Both the position numbers and the translations under genes were made by a program. Positions 1-5,369 of a stretch of 6,789 nt of DNA are shown here, in pieces (position 1 is the stretch's first letter; each line of letters opens with the position of its first letter). The notes under the pieces are model-generated. The model worked only from the letters and a program-made list of their open reading frames with translations. It had not been told where the DNA came from and ran no database searches. Source of the stretch: Rhodospirillales bacterium (GTDB taxonomy: Bacteria > Pseudomonadota > Alphaproteobacteria > Rhodospirillales > Casp-alpha2); the NCBI GenBank assembly GCA_021775275.1, contig JAJFIE010000307.1, forward strand, positions 1 through 6,789, read 5' to 3'.

Positions 1-129
1 TCGCGCAACTGGCCGTTTGGTTCCGCCGTGGCGGTTACGCTCGTCATTATCATGTTGATTACAGTTAGCCTGTACATGCGCCTGACCATGGGTGGCAGGA
101 CGACCGGCCGTGATGAACAGTTGATGTAG
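1..129 (+). CDS. ABC transporter permease, C-terminal fragment (PotB-like partner)
   Basis: This is the last 42 codons of a gene whose start lies before the window; reading frame 1 is open from base 1 to a TAG stop at 127-129. The fragment begins SRNWPFGSAVAVTLVIIM and continues into one hydrophobic helix (about residues 10-27 of the fragment) followed by a short basic cytoplasmic tail. A 'NWPFGSA' step before the last membrane helix is typical of the PotB-type inner-membrane subunit of spermidine/putrescine-family importers. The complete PotC-type permease that starts 17 bases downstream supports this, because these importers use a PotB/PotC heterodimer. The membrane-channel role is inferred from family and context. 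Substrate-binding protein and ATPase genes are presumably upstream, outside the window. Too little is present to judge substrate. Confidence 0.8.
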   Translation, partial: SRNWPFGSAVAVTLVIIMLITVSLYMRLTMGGRTTGRDEQLM

Positions 130-146
130 GATTTAAGGGTACGGCC

Positions 147-959
147 ATGCGTCTTTATTCCATAGCAGTTTATCTGTTCCTCTATGTGCCCATCGGCATC
201 ATTGTGCTGTTCAGCTTCAATTCCGGGCGGCATGCCAGTGATTTTGTGGGGCTGTCAGCGAAATGGTATGGCAAGGCGCTGTCCAATCCGTTTGTCATGG
301 AGGCTTTTACCACCAGCCTGATTATCGCCGTATCGGCCGCCATCCTTTCCAGCCTCATGGGGACGGCGGCAGCGCTTGCGCTGCAGCGGGTGCGCGGACC
401 CATGAAGGTTATGTTCGATGGTCTGATCTATGTATCCATCATGATTCCGGGCATCGTCATCGGTATTGCCACCCTGGTCGCGCTGGTCACTGTCTTCGAT
501 CTCATCAACCCGGTCCTCGCCACCCTGTGGTCGGCAGACATCAAGGCGCCCAAGTTATCGCTCGGGTACACATCTGTGATTGCTGCCCATACATTGTTCA
601 CCATGTCATTGGTGATCGTTCTGGTGCGGGCAAGAATTTCGGGCATGGACCGCGCCCTGATCGAGGCGTCGGAAGACCTCTATGCATCGCCGTGGCGGAC
701 ATTCTATCAGATTACCCTGCCGCAGATTTTTCCAGCGGTTCTGGCGGGCTTTCTATTGAGCTTCACTTTCAGTTTCGACGATTTCATCATCGCATTCTTT
801 GTTGCCGGAGCAAATACTACGTTGCCGATTTATGTGTTTGCCTCCATTCGGCGTGGTATCACGCCCGAGGTCAATGCCATTGGCACCATGGTATTAGGTA
901 TCTCGTTGACATTACTGGTTATTGCGCAGGTTCTCCTGCAACGCAGGGATCAGCGATAA
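147..959 (+). CDS. ABC transporter permease, PotC type (spermidine/putrescine family)
   Basis: A 270-residue integral inner-membrane protein, close to the usual length of PotC-like permeases. About six hydrophobic segments are visible, near residues 4-24, 53-78, 93-118, 141-161, 197-219 and 243-264. The cytoplasmic EAA loop that couples to the ATPase is clear: it starts EASEDLYAS at residue 173 and ends ITLPQI at 194. The C-terminal segment with FSFDDFIIAFF (207-217) and a TLPIYVF..IRRGITPE stretch (225-241) is characteristic of the PotC branch. The ATG at 147 is preceded by AAGGG (135-139) at good spacing. It would pair with the permease ending at 129 to form the channel. The next gene, an SMP-30-like hydrolase, follows within 9 bases (33 if its TTG start is used), so the two are probably cotranscribed. 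This family also imports substrates other than polyamines, and the sugar-enzyme context argues against assuming a polyamine. Confidence 0.93.
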   Translation: MRLYSIAVYLFLYVPIGIIVLFSFNSGRHASDFVGLSAKWYGKALSNPFVMEAFTTSLIIAVSAAILSSLMGTAAALALQRVRGPMKVMFDGLIYVSIMIPGIVIGIATLVALVTVFDLINPVLATLWSADIKAPKLSLGYTSVIAAHTLFTMSLVIVLVRARISGMDRALIEASEDLYASPWRTFYQITLPQIFPAVLAGFLLSFTFSFDDFIIAFFVAGANTTLPIYVFASIRRGITPEVNAIGTMVLGISLTLLVIAQVLLQRRDQR

Positions 960-968
960 AACCTTCTT

Positions 969-1865
969 ATGGTTATTTTGGAGAACGACGCATTGACATC
1001 CATTGAATGCATCTGGTCGGCTGAAACGATCCTTGGCGAGGCGCCTGTCTGGTGCCCGACAGAAAAGGTTGTTTACTGGGTGGATATAGACGGCAAGGCA
1101 ATCCTGCGCATTGATCCCCGAACCGGGGATCGGCAGGTGTTCCCCCAGGATTATGAGTACGGCTGCATCGTCAAGCGCGCTGATGGCGGTTTCATTGCCG
1201 GAACCAACGCCGGGCTGGTATACCTCGATGCCGGTCTGAAGGTCCCGGAAATCTTCGCTATCCCTGAGCCCGATCTTCCGGACAATCGCTTTAATGACGG
1301 CAAGTGTGACCGACAGGGTCGGTTCTGGGTCGGCAGCACCGACGCCAATGAAATTGATCCGAGTGGCTCGCTTTATCATGTTAACGGTTCTGGCGAGATT
1401 ACGCGTATGCTTTCCGGTCTGACTGTTGCAAACGGTCTTGGATGGAGTCCGGACGACAAGACCATGTATTTCACCGATAGCGGCCAAGGCTCGATCTACG
1501 CGTTTGACTTTGATGCGGGCACAGGCGAAATCGACAACCGGCGAATTTTCGCCCAGGTGAATCCGGCTGATGGTGTGCCTGATGGTTTGTGTGTGGACTC
1601 AGACGGATTTGTTTGGAGCGCCCATTGGGACGGTTGGCGGCTTACTCGTTATGATCCAAATGGGCGAATTGACCGGATCATCGGTATGCCTGTGCCGCAA
1701 GTAACCAGTGTGGCTTTTGGTGGTGATGGCTTGGATCAGATGTTCGTCACCACCGCGCGCTTCGGAATGAGTGAGGCTCAACTGAAGGAAGCACCCCTGT
1801 CTGGCGGCTTATTCATGATTGATGCTGGTGTCACAGGGTTACCCGAAGTTCCCTATCAGGGATGA
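969..1865 (+). CDS. SMP-30/gluconolactonase/LRE family metal-dependent hydrolase
   Basis: A 298-residue six-bladed beta-propeller protein of the SMP-30/regucalcin/gluconolactonase family; length is typical. Diagnostic motifs are present: LGEAPVW (22-28, with metal-ligand candidate E24), RFNDGKCD (107-114), FWVGSTD (119-125), VANGLGWSPDD (153-163, metal-ligand candidate N155) and DGVPDGLCVDSDG (201-213, metal-ligand candidate D205). E, N and D are the three metal ligands known in the family, so the active site looks intact. Members hydrolyse sugar lactones to aldonic acids, and some act on other esters; no signal peptide is evident, so it is probably cytoplasmic. The coordinates use the ATG at 969. 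A better start may be TTG at 993, which has GGAG at 980-983 at good spacing and begins LTSIECIWSAE, matching where family members usually begin. It lies directly after a PotC-type permease, suggesting action on the imported compound. Exact substrate unknown. Confidence 0.9.
   Translation: MVILENDALTSIECIWSAETILGEAPVWCPTEKVVYWVDIDGKAILRIDPRTGDRQVFPQDYEYGCIVKRADGGFIAGTNAGLVYLDAGLKVPEIFAIPEPDLPDNRFNDGKCDRQGRFWVGSTDANEIDPSGSLYHVNGSGEITRMLSGLTVANGLGWSPDDKTMYFTDSGQGSIYAFDFDAGTGEIDNRRIFAQVNPADGVPDGLCVDSDGFVWSAHWDGWRLTRYDPNGRIDRIIGMPVPQVTSVAFGGDGLDQMFVTTARFGMSEAQLKEAPLSGGLFMIDAGVTGLPEVPYQG
980..983 (+). promoter_or_regulatory. Shine-Dalgarno supporting a TTG start at 993 for the SMP-30 gene
   Basis: GGAG at 980-983 is followed 9 bases later by an in-frame TTG at 993-995. 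The ATG at 969 has no purine-rich ribosome-binding motif in the bases before it, which are the end of the permease gene and ACCTTCTT. The shorter product (290 residues) starts close to the conserved IxCIW...LGE region, so TTG is the more plausible initiator. Confidence 0.5.
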
Positions 1866-3145
1866 GCACGGTGTATACGAATTACCTCTTGTCGCCCTTT
1901 GACGTGGCAGGTTTCTATCCCTGAAAAGCCCTCTGTTCCCGATAGCGTCAGGGTATCCGCGTCGCAAACAATCTCTCCCTTCGAGGCCATGGAACATAGT
2001 CGGGCTGATACATTTACGCAGTCACCAATGACGGTGTAGTCCCGACGGTTTTCCGGCCCGATGCCGCCTGCAATGACGTCGCCGGAGAACACACCAATGC
2101 CGATCCCTGGTTCCAACTCACGCTCTCGCATGGCGGTCTGGATATCCATGGCGGCCTGAACGGCGTGGTTTTCCCTGCCCGCATCGTGAAAACGGGCAAA
2201 CAGTGCGTCGCCAATAAGTTTATCCACGTCCCCGCCATGGCGTTCCACAATTTCAATTTGCAACGACATGACATCATTCAGATAGGCAATGACCTGAGCG
2301 GGCGTATGGGTTTCAGAAAAGCTCGTGAATCCCCGGATGTCGGAATACAGAAGGGTGCACGATACGGTCTCCGACAGAACTCCCTCAGTTTCATCCACGC
2401 GTCGCATCGCTTCCGCCGCCCGTCGGGACACCAGTCCCTCCAATCGGTTGCGCAGCCGGTTGACTTCCTGCGTACGGTTGTTGATAGCGTGTTGGGCGCC
2501 AAACACGAGGATGCTCAGGCCAATCAGCAGGACGATAAGAAGTCCTCCCGGAATCAGGATAACCGGCAAGGCGGCGTTGCCGAGGATGCTGTTCAGATAG
2601 CTGGTCGGCTCATAAATCTCGAACACCGCGACCAGACGTTGGTTTACGCGATATGGCACGTAGAGTTCATACAATTCATCCGCTGTGCCAGCGCCATCAA
2701 CCAGTACATGGGGCTGACCTGTCTCCATAACACCGCGTAATGCCGCGTTATCTTCCAGCGCGCCAATCTGCGTTGCATCGGTTGCAAAGATGGTCAGTCG
2801 GCGCAGATCATAGACTTTCAGCTTCGACAGGTTGAATTCTTGCCGTTCATTATCAAAGGCCTGGGACAAAATGCCCAGGCTTTCTGCGGAAAGAGTGGCG
2901 CCATTGACCAGATCACGCCATTCATTCGGGTGCGTGCGGGCGACGCCTTCAGCAAGACCCTGCGCCCGCTGGGTGGCCTGTTGCAGGTAGATGTCGCGCA
3001 CCACGTCTTGCGACGCACGGTAGGTCGTAAATACCAGAATGCCGACAAACAACAGGAGAACCGGGACGATCCAGATCAAAAACCGTCGCTTCAGCGGGAA
3101 AGGCCGATCAATAAATTGCTCTGTCGTCATGCCGTACCGTAGCAT
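1856..3145 (-). CDS. Membrane-anchored class III adenylate cyclase
   Basis: A 429-residue protein with an N-terminal membrane helix (about 22-42), an extracytoplasmic region of about 150 residues (43-190), a second helix (192-216), a charged, probably helical linker (219-250) and a C-terminal cyclase homology domain (from about 262). The catalytic residues are all present: metal-binding D269 (SDIRGF) and D313 (DKLIGD), adenine-selecting K309 and T371 (DYTVIGD), and transition-state N378 and R382 (VNVSARL). The Lys/Thr pair is the form described for cyanobacterial CyaC-type adenylate cyclases; guanylate cyclases carry Glu/Cys. It should therefore make cAMP from ATP, probably as a homodimer, with the outer domain sensing a periplasmic signal. 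The start at 3145 has no clear ribosome-binding site; Met6 (3128-3130) is an alternative. It points opposite to all its neighbours, converging with the SMP-30 gene (10-base overlap) and diverging from the barrel-enzyme gene 88 bases away. Confidence 0.93.
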   Translation of the reverse strand: MLRYGMTTEQFIDRPFPLKRRFLIWIVPVLLLFVGILVFTTYRASQDVVRDIYLQQATQRAQGLAEGVARTHPNEWRDLVNGATLSAESLGILSQAFDNERQEFNLSKLKVYDLRRLTIFATDATQIGALEDNAALRGVMETGQPHVLVDGAGTADELYELYVPYRVNQRLVAVFEIYEPTSYLNSILGNAALPVILIPGGLLIVLLIGLSILVFGAQHAINNRTQEVNRLRNRLEGLVSRRAAEAMRRVDETEGVLSETVSCTLLYSDIRGFTSFSETHTPAQVIAYLNDVMSLQIEIVERHGGDVDKLIGDALFARFHDAGRENHAVQAAMDIQTAMRERELEPGIGIGVFSGDVIAGGIGPENRRDYTVIGDCVNVSARLCSMASKGEIVCDADTLTLSGTEGFSGIETCHVKGRQEVIRIHRAHP

Positions 3146-3162
3146 TTTATACGTGCGTGTAA

Positions 3163-3184
3163 AAATGTGTGACTTTCCACTTTT
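3163..3184. promoter_or_regulatory. Candidate CRP/FNR-family operator in divergent promoter region
   Basis: Aligned to the E. coli CRP 22-base consensus (AAATGTGA-N6-TCACATTT), the left seven bases match fully (AAATGTG, 3163-3169) and the right seven match except one (CACTTTT against CACATTT, 3178-3184), with the same 8-base gap. The inner A and T of the core halves are not conserved, so the core is TGTGT-N6-CCACT. It lies 18 bases upstream of the adenylate cyclase start and 50 bases upstream of the barrel-enzyme start. Whether the host's CRP-like protein uses this consensus is unknown. A low-complexity, AT-rich stretch can give such matches by chance. Confidence 0.3.
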
Positions 3185-3193
3185 TTTGTGGAA
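3175..3193. repeat. Perfect 6-base inverted repeat around a T7 loop
   Basis: TTCCAC (3175-3180), seven Ts (3181-3187), then GTGGAA (3188-3193) form a perfect dyad in the middle of the 88-base divergent intergenic region. It could be an operator for a dimeric regulator or a small hairpin in a 5' leader. A terminator is unlikely, since there is no T-run after the stem on either strand. It overlaps the right half of the CRP-like match, so the two readings may be alternatives. Confidence 0.45.
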
Positions 3194-3209
3194 TGTTCCT
3201 CATTATCTA
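3181..3209 (+). promoter_or_regulatory. Weak candidate promoter for the barrel/kinase operon
   Basis: TATCTA at 3204-3209 resembles a -10 element. Seventeen bases upstream lies only a T-run (3181-3186), a poor -35 match. The position, about 25 bases before the ATG at 3234, is plausible for an activator-dependent promoter. The surrounding 3146-3233 is clearly more AT-rich than the genes, as expected for a divergent promoter region, but no strong consensus promoter is visible. Confidence 0.25.
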
Positions 3210-3233
3210 TTTTCAGAATGAACGGGTATTTCC

Positions 3234-3899
3234 ATGGATTTTATCTTCATGCTGACCGAAGGCGATCAAACCATTTCGGGCTGGTCAGAGGTCCTAGATG
3301 CACTGGACGGGGTTGGCCTGAACCACATCGGATGCAAGGAAGTCGGCATCTCCTCAGAAAGCCTTAAATCCGTGGTGGCGAAAATAAATGGCATGGGTGC
3401 GACGTCGTATATCGAATTGGTGGGCACCACTGCGGCTGAGTCCATTCAGGCGGCGGAAAACGCTATTGCGGCGGGCGCGCACCGGGTGCTGGGCGGTGTC
3501 GATGCGGAAGCCATTCAGGCGGCATGCCGGGGCCGGGTCGAGTATTTGCCCTTTCCCGGGCGACCTGAGGGGCATCCGACGGCGCTGGGCGGTACCCCTG
3601 AACAGGTGCTGACCGACTGCGCCCGGTTCACCCAAATGGGGTGCGCCGGGGTTGATCTGTTGGCCTACCGCGCCACGGAAGCCGATCCGCTGGATCTGGT
3701 CCGCGCCGCGCGGCGCAGCACGGACGGTTATCTGGCCGTTGCGGGCAGCATCGCCACGCCGGAGCAGCTAAATGCCCTGCGTGAAGCAGGGGCGGATGGG
3801 TTTACCGTAGGCACCGCCGTATTCGATGGCAGCTTTTTTCCTGAAGCCACCTCCATGGATGACCGGGTATCGCGCATTCTGGATGCCGCAGTCGGCTAG
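3234..3899 (+). CDS. TIM-barrel enzyme, ribulose-phosphate-binding-barrel-like, function unassigned
   Basis: A 221-residue soluble protein whose pattern of short beta strands and helices fits a compact (beta/alpha)8 barrel. The clearest support is at the C-terminal end: VAGSIATPEQL (169-179), then GADGFTVGTAVFDGSFF (186-202), which resembles the phosphate-binding loops of the ribulose-phosphate-binding barrel superfamily (RPE, HisA/HisF, KDPG aldolase, OMP decarboxylase relatives). Other features are HIGCKEVG with K35 (31-38), IELVGTT (60-66), a GRPEGHPTALGGTPEQV loop (109-125) and GVDLLAYRAT (139-148). I do not see the KDPG-aldolase Lys-Phe-Phe-Pro motif, so I do not call it an aldolase; aldolase, epimerase, isomerase or decarboxylase all remain possible. 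K35 is a candidate catalytic residue. It heads the operon with a sugar kinase 6 bases downstream, so its substrate is probably a phosphorylated sugar from this pathway. The start is the only suitable ATG, with a weak ribosome-binding site (CGGGT, 3223-3227). Confidence 0.8.
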   Translation: MDFIFMLTEGDQTISGWSEVLDALDGVGLNHIGCKEVGISSESLKSVVAKINGMGATSYIELVGTTAAESIQAAENAIAAGAHRVLGGVDAEAIQAACRGRVEYLPFPGRPEGHPTALGGTPEQVLTDCARFTQMGCAGVDLLAYRATEADPLDLVRAARRSTDGYLAVAGSIATPEQLNALREAGADGFTVGTAVFDGSFFPEATSMDDRVSRILDAAVG

Positions 3900-3905
3900 C
3901 CGCAG

Positions 3906-5369
3906 ATGATCATCGGCATTGATATCGGCACCCAGAGCGCCAAGGCCGTGGTGGCCGACGAGAACCTCGGCATTCTGGGCAGCGCGGCGCAGTCCTATGC
4001 GGTGAGCTATCCAAAACCCGGTTGGGCCGAGCAGGACCCGCACTTGTGGGAAGCGGCGCTCGGGCCGGTGATCGAGGCCGCGCTCAGGGATGCCGGTGTG
4101 CCGAAAGAGAAAATCACAACCCTCGGGCTGGCGGGGCAACTGGACGGCGCCATCGCAACGGATGAGGGCGGCAACCCGTTGCATCCCTGTCTGATCTGGG
4201 TCGACAAGCGCGCCACAGACGTGATGACAGGCATCCCCGAAAATAAAGTTCAGGCGATCAACGGCATCGTCGCCGACCCGTCCCACATGGCCGCCAAGAT
4301 CGTCTGGCTGAAACAGGCCCTCGGCGAGGTGGCGCGAAATGCCCGCTATCACCAACCGGTGTCGTGGCTGGTTGAACGGCTGACGGCTGAGCGGGTGATG
4401 GATCACGGACACGCCTCGACCACCATGTTGTATGACCTGAAATCAAAAACATGGTCCGAAGAACTGCTCTCGATCTTCGGGATCAGTGCAGACGAATTGC
4501 CGCGCATCGATAACTCCTTCGCCAGCGCCGGCAAACTCAGCCCCGCGGGTGCGGCGATCACGGGGCTGCCCGCCGGTATCAGCGTGGCTGTTGGCACCGG
4601 CGACGATTTCTCCAACCCGCTAGGGGCGGGGCTGGCCGAACCGGGCCAACTGGCCTGCTGTCTGGGAACGGCGGAAGTGGTAGGTGCGCTGGATAGTGAG
4701 CCAAAGATTGACCACAGCGGCCTGTTACAGACATTGGGCTACCCCACAGGGCACTATTTCATTGAAAACCCCGGCTGGCTGTCAGGCGGTTCCGTTGAAT
4801 GGGCCGTGGGCATTCTGGGTTTTGACAGCCCGGCGCACCTGGATCAGGCGGCGCAAAGCGTTCCGTTGGGTAGCGACGGCGTGTTGTTTCTGCCCACCCT
4901 GGGGGGTGCCACGGCGCCCGAATGGATCGCCAGCGCGCGGGGTTGTTTTTATGGCCTGACACCGGCCCATGACCGCCATCACATGGCGCGCGCCGTTCTG
5001 GAAGGGTGCGCCTTCGCCATGCGCGATGTGGCCGACAGGCTGCATGAGATGCAGGTGCCGCTGGAAAGCGTGTTCCTGCTGGGCGGCGGCGCCCGCAGTG
5101 AGTTGTGGGCGCAAATACGTGCTGATTTAACCGGCCTGCCGGTGATCGTTCCCGATGTTGCCGATACCAGCCCGGTGGGCGCGGCGGTGCTGGCTGCCGT
5201 GGCAGGTGGCTACCATGAGGATGTGAGCAGAGCGGCGGCGGCAATCGGTGGCGCCCGGAAAACCTTCACACCCAATCCGGCCCTCAAGGCGGCTTACGAC
5301 GACACTCACGGCGCGTACCGTCGATTGTTCGCATCCCTGAAACCGGTGTTTGAGGAGCCTTCACGATGA
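3906..5369 (+). CDS. FGGY-family carbohydrate kinase, xylulokinase-like
   Basis: A 487-residue cytoplasmic kinase of usual FGGY length, transferring phosphate from ATP to a sugar or polyol. The N-terminal half opens with the IIGIDIGTQSAKA nucleotide loop (2-14) and has KPGWAEQDP (37-45), GLAGQLDGAI (74-83) and LIWVDKRA (96-103). The candidate catalytic Asp is D233 in VGTGDDFSNP (229-238). The C-terminal half has the CLGTAEVV phosphate loop (252-259), SGGSVEWA (293-300), LPTLGGATAPEW (329-340), the GGGARSELW adenine-site motif (393-401) and DTSPVGAAVLA (420-430). The closest familiar type is xylulokinase, but the GQMHG substrate motif of E. coli XylB reads GQLDG here, with D80 in place of the sugar-contacting His. 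The substrate may therefore not be D-xylulose. The start 6 bases after the barrel-gene stop lacks a clear ribosome-binding site, suggesting translational coupling. Its stop overlaps the dehydrogenase start (ATGA). Confidence 0.93.
   Translation: MIIGIDIGTQSAKAVVADENLGILGSAAQSYAVSYPKPGWAEQDPHLWEAALGPVIEAALRDAGVPKEKITTLGLAGQLDGAIATDEGGNPLHPCLIWVDKRATDVMTGIPENKVQAINGIVADPSHMAAKIVWLKQALGEVARNARYHQPVSWLVERLTAERVMDHGHASTTMLYDLKSKTWSEELLSIFGISADELPRIDNSFASAGKLSPAGAAITGLPAGISVAVGTGDDFSNPLGAGLAEPGQLACCLGTAEVVGALDSEPKIDHSGLLQTLGYPTGHYFIENPGWLSGGSVEWAVGILGFDSPAHLDQAAQSVPLGSDGVLFLPTLGGATAPEWIASARGCFYGLTPAHDRHHMARAVLEGCAFAMRDVADRLHEMQVPLESVFLLGGGARSELWAQIRADLTGLPVIVPDVADTSPVGAAVLAAVAGGYHEDVSRAAAAIGGARKTFTPNPALKAAYDDTHGAYRRLFASLKPVFEEPSR
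5352..5357 (+). promoter_or_regulatory. Strong ribosome-binding site inside the kinase 3' end
   Basis: GAGGAG at 5352-5357 lies within the last codons of the kinase gene, 8 bases before the dehydrogenase ATG at 5366. This fixes the dehydrogenase start at the ATGA overlap and suggests that it is initiated efficiently in its own right, not only by coupling. Confidence 0.7.

Noticed and set aside
263..1006. Plus-strand open frame of 247 codons in another frame of the PotC-type permease
   Set aside because: Its translation is rich in His, Cys and Arg with no domain, while the overlapping permease frame has membrane helices and the EAA loop.
2165..2740. Plus-strand open frame of 191 codons opposite the adenylate cyclase
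   Set aside because: It is antisense to a gene with complete catalytic motifs, its translation shows no recognisable motif, and no promoter or ribosome-binding site supports it.
3146..3151. TATAAA directly before the cyclase ATG on the minus strand as a -10 box
   Set aside because: No matching -35 lies at 16-18 bases and the start point would fall inside the coding region unless Met6 is the true start; too weak to list.
3175..3193. Hairpin read as a Rho-independent terminator
   Set aside because: The T-run is in the loop, not after the stem, and both flanking genes read away from this position.
3234..3899. Direct annotation as KDPG/KDPGal aldolase
   Set aside because: Context makes it tempting, but the Lys-Phe-Phe-Pro Schiff-base motif of that family is not seen, so only the barrel superfamily is claimed.
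3768..4412. Minus-strand open frame of 214 codons opposite the barrel/kinase junction
   Set aside because: It crosses two well-supported genes on the other strand and shows no family motif.
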